The notes beneath the pieces were generated by a model that searched no databases, had not been told where the DNA came from, and was given only the letters and a program-made list of their open reading frames with translations. This document shows, piece after piece, positions 1 to 7,113 of a DNA stretch of 64,000 nucleotides (within the stretch, counting starts at the first letter, position 1; each line of letters starts with the position of its first letter). This DNA is from Agromyces sp. ISL-38 (GTDB lineage: Bacteria > Actinomycetota > Actinomycetes > Actinomycetales > Microbacteriaceae), in assembly GCF_018613935.1 (NCBI RefSeq), contig NZ_JAGGPF010000001.1, positions 496,001 through 560,000 on the forward strand. The letters are read 5' to 3'. Made by a program: the position numbers and the translations under genes.

Positions 1-1
1 C

Positions 2-418
2 GACGCGGGCGCCTGGGTCTTCGAGGAGGTCTTCGGCCCGCTCGGCGTCGCTGTCCGCTACGACGGATCGGAGCTCGATTCGCTGCTGCAGCAGATGCCC
101 GGCTCGCTCACCGCGAGCGTGCACCTCGGCGAGGGTGAGCCGGTGCCCGACGGACTCGGCGAGCTGCTGGCGCTGCGCGCCGGCCGCGTCATCGTCGACG
201 GCTTTCCGACCGGCGTCGCCGTCAACTGGTCGCAGCAACACGGCGGCCCGTTCCCCGCGGCCACGACGTCGCAGACGAGTGTCGGTGCGGCCGCGATCGG
301 CCGCTTCGTGCGGGCCGTGAGTTGGCAGAACGCGCCAGAGCAGCTGCTGCCCGTCGAGCTCCGCGACGGCGCCGCCGGGGTACCACGCCGCGTCGACGGC
401 GTGCTGGTCCTGCCGTGA
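2..418 (+). CDS. Aldehyde dehydrogenase, C-terminal part (alpha-ketoglutarate semialdehyde dehydrogenase type)
   Basis: This is the last 138 codons of a gene that begins before the window. The end matches the C-terminus of the NADP-dependent alpha-ketoglutarate semialdehyde dehydrogenase group of aldehyde dehydrogenases: an LRAGR-VDGFPTG-V segment, then HGGPFPA, TSVGAAAIGRF and QNAPEQLLP. Such enzymes make 2-oxoglutarate in the last step of oxidative glucarate, galactarate and pentose routes, which fits the glucarate-dehydratase remnant just downstream. The catalytic Cys and Glu lie outside the window, so activity cannot be judged. The frame is open from base 2 to TGA at 416-418. Confidence 0.8.
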   Translation, partial: DAGAWVFEEVFGPLGVAVRYDGSELDSLLQQMPGSLTASVHLGEGEPVPDGLGELLALRAGRVIVDGFPTGVAVNWSQQHGGPFPAATTSQTSVGAAAIGRFVRAVSWQNAPEQLLPVELRDGAAGVPRRVDGVLVLP

Positions 419-428
419 CGCTCCGCGC

Positions 429-806
429 ATGAGCGTCGCGCTCGTGCTCCCGGGGGTTGGCCGCTACGCCGACCCCTGGCATCCCTTCGACGAGACGACC
501 GACCGCCTCGCGGCGCTGCTGAGGGATGCAGGCTTCACGACGCGTGTCGCCGGCAACGTGGATGCCGCGCACGGCTCGCTCGCAGGCGTCGAGCTGCTCG
601 TCGTCACGCGGGCGACCCGTGGCGCGGTCCGGACCCCGACGCTGGCCCGATCCCGCTGCGGTCGCGGCCCTCGACCGCGCCCTCATAGGCATCGGCGTGC
701 TCGCGATGCACACGAGCGTCGCGAGCCTCCGCGACTATCCCGCCTGGGCCGCGGCGATCGGCGGCTGGCTGCCGGGCGTCTCGTTCCACCCGCCGGGCGG
801 CCTGCA
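429..806 (+). pseudogene. ThuA-like domain protein, frameshifted and truncated
   Basis: An ATG at 429 opens a reading frame typical of ThuA-like (trehalose-utilisation, glutamine-amidotransferase-like) proteins, starting ALVLPGVGRYADPWHPF. The similarity then jumps frame twice. An AGDPWRGPDPDAG segment around 610-650 lies in a second frame, and DPAAVAALDRAL followed by GVLAMHTSVASLRDYPAW and SFHPPGG (about 645-800) lies in a third. At about 806 the homology stops and the sequence continues as the truncated end of a glucarate dehydratase on the other strand. At least two indels plus a truncation make this a pseudogene. Confidence 0.7.
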
Positions 807-808
807 GG

Positions 809-1258
809 CTGGGCGAACAGGTAGCCGGCCAGCGGGACGGACGCGCGGACCCGTCCGCCGAGCAGGGCGTGCACGGGCAGTCTGTCTCGCCGTGCTCGCG
901 CGTCCCACAGGGCGACCTCGAAGGCGGAGACGAGGCGGGCCGCCGTCTCGGCCACGCCGCGAGCGTCGAAGTGCGCCCGGCCCGTCACCGACGACCGTGC
1001 GACGTCTTCAGCGATCCGGCGTAGCCCGTTGATGTCGTGCACGGGTGTCCCGTGGAGTCGGCGGGCCGTATCATCGAGCAGGGCGAGATGCGATGCCTGT
1101 CCGTAGCTCTCATCGAGACCCGTGATCCCCTCGTCCGTGCGTACGACGATGACGGATCGCAGCGCCCAAGGTTCGTGGACGCCGACAGCGTTCAGGAGCG
1201 GCGGATCCGGGAAGGCGAGGGGGACCGCGCGGGCTCCGACGATAATCGGCACGCTCAT
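809..1258 (-). pseudogene. Glucarate dehydratase-like (enolase superfamily), 3' truncated
   Basis: ATG at 1258 overlaps the stop of the GH35 gene by 4 nt. The first 150 residues match the N-terminal capping domain of glucarate dehydratase: AFPDPPLLNAVGVHEP near residues 15-30, RTDEGITGLDESYG near 40-52, SAFEVALWDARAR near 111-122 and LLGGRVRASVPLAGYLF near 132-148. The family needs about 420-440 residues. Homology ends at 809-811, where the reading continues antisense to the ThuA remnant until a stop at 683. The catalytic barrel is absent, so the product cannot be active. Confidence 0.75.
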
Positions 1259-3012
1259 CGGGCGGCCTCGAATAGCATCCCCATGGTTTCCGTGAAGGAC
1301 AGCTCGTCGAGGATCACGCCGTTCACGTCGACGACGGTGACGTCGTTCCGGCCCCGCCGCAACACGGGCGCCGGGACATACAGCCCTCTCGTCGGCCCGA
1401 TGTCCCAGTAGCGTCCGAGCAGTTCCCCGTTGATCCAGACGTATCCCTTCGACAACCCGCCGACGTCCAGCACGGCGTCGCCGACTATCGAGACGTCGAC
1501 GATGCCCTCGGATCGCACCGGTAACCCCTCGGTCACCGGTGTCGACCCGGTTCCGACGCCCAGCCCCTGGATCGACGGGAGGGCGGCGAGCTCAATGGCG
1601 TCGACGTCCCAGCCGTGCACGATCTGACGCTCGTGACGCACGCCGCCCACGAGTCCCTTGTGTTCACCCAGGCGCGGTCCGTAATTGACGCGGCCCATGG
1701 ACTCCACGATCACCTCGATATCCACGCCCGATCCCATGACCTCGAGCGGCACGATGTGGTCGCCCGATTCGAGCACCGCGACCAGTCGGCCGTCGACAAC
1801 GAGGTGCGCGCGATCCCGTACGTCGTCGATGCGCAGTGCCGCTTCCGCCCGGGGGCCGGGCACGCGTGCGCGGTAGCGGACGAGGCCATGGTCCACGCCG
1901 AGTTGTTCGAAGGTCGGCGGCACGGGCCAGCGTCCGAGGGGGCGATACGCCGAGTCGAGCGAGCTGTGCGCGTGCATTCGCACGGGCCCGGCGACCGCCG
2001 GGTTGTTCGGCGGCGGGGGATCCGGCAGGATGATCCCTCGTCGTTCGGCGAATACGTCGCGAAGCGCCCAGTAGGTGGCCGTGGCAGCGCCGCATTCGTC
2101 GATGGGGGCTGCATAGTCGTAGCTCGTCGTGGTTGGCTGATACTCGCCGTCGTGCAGTGGGCCGGAACGGTTGGCGCCTGCGCCGGTGCCGAAGTTCGTG
2201 CCTCCGTGCGCCATGTAGAGGTTGAGGGAGGCGCCTGCATCGAGCGTCCGGCGCGCAAGATCCGCGACGTCGGCTGCGTCCCGCACGGTGTGAGTGCTTC
2301 CCCAGTGGTCGAACCAACCAATCCAGAGTTCCATGCAGAAGAGCGGATCCTCCGGTCGGAATGCGCGCTGGGCGGTGAAGGCGCGATCGGGGTCGCTGCC
2401 GAAGTTCACGGTCACGGGCACCCCGGGCACGGAGCCGCCCGTCAGCATCACCTGTGTCGGTCCGTCGGACGTGAAAAGGGGGACGTCGATTCCGCGGCGG
2501 AGGAGACCGTCCCGGAGGTGCGCGAGGTAGCCGGCGTCAGAGCCGTACGACCCGTACTCGTTTTCGACTTGCACCATGTGCACCGGCCCGCCGCGGGATC
2601 CCTGGCGCTCGGCGATCAACGGCACGAGCACGTCAAACCATTCGTCGACGTGCTGCAGCCAGCGGGTATCCCGCGAACGCAGCGTGATCTGCGGGATCGC
2701 GCTCACCCAGCTCGGGATGCCTCCGTTGTCCCACTCGGCGCAGATGTACGGGCCGGGCCGCACGATGACCCCGAGCCCGGCTGCGTGTGCGAGATCGAGG
2801 AACCGCGCCAGGTCCGCCCGACCGTCGAAGGTCGTGATGCCGGGCCGGGGTTGATGGAGGTTCCAGGGGACGTAGGTCTCGATGGTGTCGAGTCCGAGCG
2901 CGACGCTCATCGCGATGCGGTGCTCCCACTGGTCGGGATGGACGCGGAAGTAATGCAGAGCACCAGAGAACACGCGTACTCCTCCGTTGGTGGCCGGCTC
3001 GAAATCCCGCAT
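1255..3012 (-). CDS. Beta-galactosidase, glycoside hydrolase family 35
   Basis: This 585-residue enzyme hydrolyses terminal beta-galactosides. GH35 hallmarks are present: SGALHYFRVHPDQWEHRIA (residues 16-34), RPGPYICAEWDNGGIPSW (85-102), the acid/base Glu152 in VQVENEYGSYG, the nucleophile Glu228 in CMELWIGWFDHWG, and NLYMAHGGTNFG. No signal peptide is seen, so it is probably cytoplasmic and acts on imported oligosaccharide. A GAAGGAGA ribosome site sits about 8 nt before the ATG. The gene is divergent from a LacI regulator, and a LacI-type operator lies between them, so galactoside-inducible control is likely. It overlaps a truncated glucarate dehydratase at its 3' end. Confidence 0.93.
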   Translation of the reverse strand: MRDFEPATNGGVRVFSGALHYFRVHPDQWEHRIAMSVALGLDTIETYVPWNLHQPRPGITTFDGRADLARFLDLAHAAGLGVIVRPGPYICAEWDNGGIPSWVSAIPQITLRSRDTRWLQHVDEWFDVLVPLIAERQGSRGGPVHMVQVENEYGSYGSDAGYLAHLRDGLLRRGIDVPLFTSDGPTQVMLTGGSVPGVPVTVNFGSDPDRAFTAQRAFRPEDPLFCMELWIGWFDHWGSTHTVRDAADVADLARRTLDAGASLNLYMAHGGTNFGTGAGANRSGPLHDGEYQPTTTSYDYAAPIDECGAATATYWALRDVFAERRGIILPDPPPPNNPAVAGPVRMHAHSSLDSAYRPLGRWPVPPTFEQLGVDHGLVRYRARVPGPRAEAALRIDDVRDRAHLVVDGRLVAVLESGDHIVPLEVMGSGVDIEVIVESMGRVNYGPRLGEHKGLVGGVRHERQIVHGWDVDAIELAALPSIQGLGVGTGSTPVTEGLPVRSEGIVDVSIVGDAVLDVGGLSKGYVWINGELLGRYWDIGPTRGLYVPAPVLRRGRNDVTVVDVNGVILDELSFTETMGMLFEAAR

Positions 3013-3033
3013 CCGTGTCTCCTTCAGAGAAGC

Positions 3034-3047
3034 AGTAATCGGTTACT
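3034..3047. promoter_or_regulatory. LacI-type operator between GH35 and lacI genes
   Basis: AGTAATCGGTTACT is a dyad of the form AGTAAnCGnTTACT with the central CG typical of LacI-family operators. It lies 22 bp before the GH35 start and 18 bp before the regulator start, placed to control both divergent genes. Confidence 0.75.
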
Positions 3048-3064
3048 ACGTTGATACTAGGCAG

Positions 3065-4129
3065 ATGAGCAGGCAAAGGAAACAGGCGGGTTCGCGAACC
3101 ACCATCCGGGACGTGGCAGCGAAGTCCGGAGTTTCTGTCGCCACCGTGTCGCGCGTGCTGGCCGGCAACTACCCGACATCGGAGGATGCGAAGAAGAAAG
3201 TTCTTGCGGCGATCGACGAGCTGAACTACGTGATGAACGCGCACGCACGCGGGCTCGCAGGACAGGGAACCCGGACGATCGCGATACTCGTGGAGCAGGT
3301 CACCTCTCCGTTCTACGCGGCGGTCGCCCAGGGCGTGGAGGAGCAGGCCGCCGCCGGGGGGCGCCTGTGCCTCATCTGTACGACGCACGGGGATCCTGCC
3401 CAGGAGCTCGCGCTTGTGAACATGCTGCGCGATCAGGGTACCGACGCGGTGATCATCGTCGGGGGAATTACCCCCTCACGTGAGTACGAGATTCGCATGG
3501 CCCGCTACGCGGAGTCCCTCAACGCGGTCGGCTCCGTACTCGTCCTGTGCGGGAGGCCGCGACTGGACGCCGACGTGCCTCATCTGGTCGTCGCGTACGA
3601 GAACGAAGAGGGCGCATACGCCGCCACGAACTACATTCTGTCGAAAGGACACGAGGACGTGATCTTTGTCGGAGGCGTCGAGGGAATCTCCACGACGGAC
3701 GATCGTGTGCGTGGCTTTCGACGGGCTATGCAGGAGCGCGGCCTGCCGACGGAGGGACGTGTGCTCCTCGGCTCGCACCGGGAAGCCTTCGGGCGGACGG
3801 CGGTGCAGGAGCGTCTCGCGAGGGGGCGCGATTTCACGGCCATCGTTGCCTACAACGACCACATTGCTGCGGGTGCGCTTCTGGCGGTGCGTCAGGCGGG
3901 CCTGCGCGTGCCGGAGGATGTCTCGGTCATCGGCTACGACGACAGTCTCCTGGCCTCGAATCTCACCCCCGCGCTGACTTCCGTCGCGGTCCCTGCTCAG
4001 GAGCTCGGACGAACCGCCGTCAGGCGCGCCCTCGAGCACCAGGACGGTGACGTGCGGGATCCCAGCCAGGTGGTCACGCTCGCGACGCACGTCGTTGTCC
4101 GTGACTCCGTAGCGAGACCGCGTGCGTAG
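3065..4129 (+). CDS. LacI family transcriptional regulator
   Basis: A 354-residue repressor. The LacI helix-turn-helix is at residues about 13-40 (TIRDVAAKSGVSVATVSRVL), followed by the hinge and a periplasmic-binding-protein-like sugar-binding domain (TIAILVEQVTSPFYAAVAQG, VIGYDDSLLASNLTPALTSV). The start at 3065 was chosen because the open frame upstream runs through the operator and lacks homology. It is divergent from the GH35 beta-galactosidase and very probably represses it and itself through the 3034-3047 dyad. The inducer is presumably a beta-galactoside or its product; that is inference. Confidence 0.9.
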   Translation: MSRQRKQAGSRTTIRDVAAKSGVSVATVSRVLAGNYPTSEDAKKKVLAAIDELNYVMNAHARGLAGQGTRTIAILVEQVTSPFYAAVAQGVEEQAAAGGRLCLICTTHGDPAQELALVNMLRDQGTDAVIIVGGITPSREYEIRMARYAESLNAVGSVLVLCGRPRLDADVPHLVVAYENEEGAYAATNYILSKGHEDVIFVGGVEGISTTDDRVRGFRRAMQERGLPTEGRVLLGSHREAFGRTAVQERLARGRDFTAIVAYNDHIAAGALLAVRQAGLRVPEDVSVIGYDDSLLASNLTPALTSVAVPAQELGRTAVRRALEHQDGDVRDPSQVVTLATHVVVRDSVARPRA

Positions 4130-4165
4130 GGGCAGCTGTGTCAATCGTCCCGCTGGGGAAGCGTC

Positions 4166-4390
4166 TTATACGGCTGACGAGAAGCTTCGTCTGGCCAACG
4201 GTGGTCCTCGTCGGAGCTTCTCCACGGCCCGGCGAGTCTTGTCCCAGGCGAGGCCACCGTCGTTTTCGCGGGCGAGGATCCGCTCTGCAAAGAAATCCGA
4301 GTCATCGCGTGGCTCGTACCCGATCGCGCGGCCTTCTCGCAGGGACTCCCATCGGCGAGTGTTCGCTGAGTCAGCATCCGCATGATGTGG
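4166..4390 (-). pseudogene. C-terminal scrap of a uronate-dehydrogenase-like NAD-dependent epimerase
   Basis: On the minus strand one frame reads ADSANTRRWESLREGRAIGY, then EPRDDSDFFAERIL, and ends at TAA (4166-4168). This resembles the last 50-70 residues of uronate-dehydrogenase-like members of the NAD-dependent epimerase family (SANTR-W, GRALGY-P-DD-E). The frame closes just upstream and nothing of the Rossmann domain is present. A minus-strand AGGAGG with a short open segment near 4420 may be the 5' end of another lost gene joined here by deletion. The identification rests on a short match. Confidence 0.45.
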
Positions 4391-4657
4391 CGGGCAATCT
4401 GGGAATCAGAAGTTGTGATGGGGCATTCCTCCTGGCGGTAGTGATCACTTCGTTCGACGTATCAGGGTCGGTAGTCGGTTCGTTTGACAACTGGTACATC
4501 GTTCTCTCAGGCCTGGAGCACTCGCACCAGTGATCGTGGTCGTGGTCCTTTTGCGACAGCGACGGAGGTGAGCCACGACGCACTCTGAACGGAACTGGGC
4601 TTCGCCTAGAGGACACTAGAGCGCCTCCAGCCACAGCTTCGTAAGTTCAGACGCAGG
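4391..4657. other. Intergenic region with no recognisable gene
   Basis: The composition is less GC-rich than the surroundings. Short open frames on both strands have no recognisable domain. A TTGACA-like hexamer occurs near 4482 but has no convincing partner or downstream gene. It is probably debris from the same rearrangements that broke the flanking sugar-acid genes. Confidence 0.4.
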
Positions 4658-5095
4658 TCACGCCAGTTCGGATTGGCGGCTCCGTGCAACCTCTTCGAGC
4701 CGGGTGATGACCACGGCCGACGGGGTCACCGCGCCCGAGAGGTAGCTGCTCAGCCGCGATCGCGAGGTGCCGATCCGCTCGGCGAGGCGCTGCTGCGGCA
4801 GGTCGGCGGCGCGGGCGAGCTCGCGCAGTCGGCGAACGGTGCGCTCCTCGGCGCTCGCTCGTGCGTCGTCGAGCACGCGGCGCAGCAGCGCTGCCGCTCC
4901 TCCGGACTCCGCGATCGCGAGCGCTTCTTCGAGGTCGGCTGCGACAGGACCGTATGGGGCGACTTCGACGGCGACGCCGACCTTGGACCAGTCATCGAGG
5001 CCACCACGGTCAATCGCGGCGAGGATGCCCTCAACCCCCCACTCGGTAACTGGGTCATCGGGCGAGACGTTGAGGTTGCGGAACCTGAGCGCCAT
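4658..5095 (-). CDS. XRE-type HTH protein, probable antitoxin partner
   Basis: This 145-residue protein carries a C-terminal Cro/C1-type helix-turn-helix at about residues 96-122 (LPQQRLAERIGTSRSRLSSYLSG). The N-terminal 80 residues have no clear match. It starts 2 nt after the end of the nucleotidyltransferase gene, so the two are co-transcribed. In AbiEii-like systems a small DNA-binding protein neutralises a nucleotidyltransferase and represses the operon, usually with the antitoxin gene first. Here the order is reversed. The antitoxin role is inferred from the pairing and the upstream operator. Confidence 0.7.
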   Translation of the reverse strand: MALRFRNLNVSPDDPVTEWGVEGILAAIDRGGLDDWSKVGVAVEVAPYGPVAADLEEALAIAESGGAAALLRRVLDDARASAEERTVRRLRELARAADLPQQRLAERIGTSRSRLSSYLSGAVTPSAVVITRLEEVARSRQSELA

Positions 5096-5097
5096 GC

Positions 5098-5844
5098 CTA
5101 CCGCTCCTTCTCGACGTCGTAGATCGCGCGCGCAAGCGACTGCGCCGTGTCGACGACCGTCGACCAGTCGTGCCATCGCGGCTGCAACCCCTTGTAGTCG
5201 GCGAGCCGACGGGTGGTGCGCAGGTCGCGCGGCTGAGGGTCGGCGAGCTGACGCACCAATTGGTCGCGCACGGGGCGCTCGTCGGCCGGCCCGGTGTCGT
5301 CGCGGTACGCGTCGTCGATTCGCGCAAGCACCTCGGCCGCGCGATCGAGGCCGTAGCGGGAGGCGAGTGCCACGACATCGATGACGTCGCGCGTCTGATT
5401 GCGCCTCACGATGAGGAATCCCTTTACGCGCAGCGTCTCTGCCATCGTCGGAACGGTGAGTGAGCGCCCCGACGGCAGCGTGACCCGTTGGGTCTCGAGT
5501 GGGCGCGTTCGGATCAGCTGTCGGATGCCGGTCTCGATGCCGCCGAGCTCGCCGAGGATGATCTTGCCCGGCGTGAGCCGGTTCGTGACGAACCCTCCCT
5601 CGCTCTCGAGCGCCTCGAGCACGACGTCGAATCGATCGCGCAGGTCGACGAGCACATGATCGTGGTCGTACGAGGCGCGGTGCTGTGCGTAGATCGCCGC
5701 AGCCGAGCCGCCGACGAGCACTGCGTCGGGTACGAGTTCTTGAAGTCGCGCCGCCGATTCGAGCACGTCGCGGACGTCTGGATGCAGCGCAGCGATGTCG
5801 GCAGAAATCAGCTCGGAAGCTTTTGCCGGTTCCAATTCCGCCAT
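5098..5844 (-). CDS. Nucleotidyltransferase-fold protein, AbiEii-toxin-like
   Basis: A 248-residue protein with a minimal nucleotidyltransferase motif: Gly45-Gly46-Ser47 in LVGGSAAAIYAQHR, followed by the Asp60-x-Asp62 metal pair in ASYDHDHV. This is the GS...DxD pattern of AbiEii/AbiGii-type toxins and related NTases. The later part (MAETLRVKGFLIVRRNQTRD, VIDVVALASRYG) matches the helical half of these proteins. It is followed after 2 nt by an HTH gene and preceded by a 16-bp dyad. A toxin that transfers NMP to tRNA or another target is plausible, but a housekeeping NTase is not excluded. Confidence 0.75.
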   Translation of the reverse strand: MAELEPAKASELISADIAALHPDVRDVLESAARLQELVPDAVLVGGSAAAIYAQHRASYDHDHVLVDLRDRFDVVLEALESEGGFVTNRLTPGKIILGELGGIETGIRQLIRTRPLETQRVTLPSGRSLTVPTMAETLRVKGFLIVRRNQTRDVIDVVALASRYGLDRAAEVLARIDDAYRDDTGPADERPVRDQLVRQLADPQPRDLRTTRRLADYKGLQPRWHDWSTVVDTAQSLARAIYDVEKER

Positions 5845-5853
5845 GCAAGAAGC

Positions 5854-5869
5854 GTATCAGATCCGATAC
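5854..5869. promoter_or_regulatory. Palindromic operator upstream of the NTase/HTH pair
   Basis: GTATCAGATCCGATAC is a 16-bp dyad with one mismatched pair, 9 nt before the nucleotidyltransferase ATG. It overlaps the likely -10 region on the minus strand. It is a good candidate for autorepression by the HTH protein, and could also affect the divergent hemE, whose ATG is 44 bp away. Confidence 0.6.
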
Positions 5870-5913
5870 AATTGCTCGAACGGCAAGCTTCCCACCCAGC
5901 CCGATACGAGACA

Positions 5914-7113
5914 ATGTCACGCGTGATCCTCTCCCCGCAGCATCCGCTCTCCGCCGGCCTCACGTCTGACTCGCGCCTCGTGCGCGCATATCGGGGAGAG
6001 CGTTCCGACACGACGCCCGTGTGGTTCATGCGGCAAGCCGGGCGGTCTCTGCCCGAGTATCGCGACCTGCGCGTCGGCACGCGCATGCTCGACGCATGCC
6101 TCGACCCCGAGATGGCGAGCGAGATCACGCTGCAGCCGGTGCGGCGGCACAAGGTCGACGCGGGCATCTTCTTCAGCGACATCGTCGTGCCATTGAAGCT
6201 CGTGGGCGTCGACGTCGAGATCCAGCCGGGCCGCGGGCCCGTCTTCGGCAGGGCGTATGCGGATGCCGCGGGCGTCGCTGAGTTGACGAAGGTTGATCCT
6301 GCTCGGCTTGATGAGGCATCGGGGCCGATTTCGGAGGCGGTTGCACGCACGATCGCTGAGCTCAATGAGACGGCGCCGCGGGGGCGGGTTTCGACAAGCT
6401 CAACCAGCAGTGGGGTTTCGACAGGCTCGACCACCGGAGGGGCGACCCCGCTCATCGGGTTCGCGGGGGCGCCGTTCACGCTCGCGGCGTACCTCGCCGA
6501 GGGCGGGCCGTCGAAAGACCACCTCGCCGCCCGCACGCTCATGCACGCCGACGCCGGCGCATGGCGCGCGCTCATGGACTGGACGGCCGAACTCAGCGGA
6601 CGCTTCCTGCGCGCACAGGTGCTCGCCGGGGCATCCGCAGCCCAGCTCTTCGACTCGTGGGCCGGCGCCCTCTCGCTCGAGGATTACGAGCGGCACGTCG
6701 CGCCCGCCTCGGCGAAGGCACTCAGCTTCGTGCACGACCTCGAGTACGAGGCGACGGATGCCGCGGGCACGGCCGTGACCCGCCACGTACCGGTCGTGCA
6801 CTTCGGCGTCGGCACCGGCGAACTCCTCGGCGCGATGGAGGGCGTGGGCGTCGACACCGTGGGTGTGGACTACCGCGTGCCGCTCGACGTCGCCGCCCAG
6901 CGTGTCGGCGCCGGCGTGCCGCTGCAGGGCAATCTCGACCCCGCGCTGCTCGCCGCGCCGTGGCACGTGCTCGAGGCAGCCGTGCGCGAGGTGCTGCGCC
7001 GCGGGGAGGTCGCTCCCGCCCACGTGTTCAACCTCGGCCACGGCGTGCCGCCCGAGACCGATCCCACCGTGCTCACCCGGGTCGTCGAGCTCGTGCACGA
7101 GGCGGGCGCATGA
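5914..7113 (+). CDS. hemE: Uroporphyrinogen decarboxylase with an in-frame repeat insertion
   Basis: HemE converts uroporphyrinogen III to coproporphyrinogen III in the cytoplasm. The hallmarks PVWFMRQAGRSLPEY (about residues 34-48) and FFSDIVVPLK (about 88-97) are present, as are GFAGAPFTLAAYL, the FDSWAGALS segment and LQGNLDP. At 399 residues it is about 45 longer than usual. Part of the excess is a low-complexity stretch around residues 158-176, VSTSSTSS then GVSTGSTTGG, encoded by two copies of a palindromic repeat (6387-6435). ATG 5914 begins just before the conserved N-terminus. It overlaps cgoX by 4 nt, so the two are translationally coupled. Confidence 0.95.
   Translation: MSRVILSPQHPLSAGLTSDSRLVRAYRGERSDTTPVWFMRQAGRSLPEYRDLRVGTRMLDACLDPEMASEITLQPVRRHKVDAGIFFSDIVVPLKLVGVDVEIQPGRGPVFGRAYADAAGVAELTKVDPARLDEASGPISEAVARTIAELNETAPRGRVSTSSTSSGVSTGSTTGGATPLIGFAGAPFTLAAYLAEGGPSKDHLAARTLMHADAGAWRALMDWTAELSGRFLRAQVLAGASAAQLFDSWAGALSLEDYERHVAPASAKALSFVHDLEYEATDAAGTAVTRHVPVVHFGVGTGELLGAMEGVGVDTVGVDYRVPLDVAAQRVGAGVPLQGNLDPALLAAPWHVLEAAVREVLRRGEVAPAHVFNLGHGVPPETDPTVLTRVVELVHEAGA
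6387..6435 (+). repeat. Two REP-like units inside hemE
   Basis: GGTTTCGACAAGCTCAACCA at 6387-6406 and a near copy at 6414-6435 (GGTTTCGACAGG then CTCGACCACC) are spaced exactly 27 bp, so the hemE frame is kept. The sequence belongs to the same family as the intergenic elements at 30873, 36912 and 43660, which share the GGTTTCGA start and CAACCACC end. Confidence 0.75.

Noticed and set aside
801-808. CCTGCAGG (SbfI site) at the gene-fragment junction as a cloning scar
   Set aside because: The 8-mer can occur by chance in GC-rich DNA and no vector sequence is present. Noted only because it coincides with the junction.
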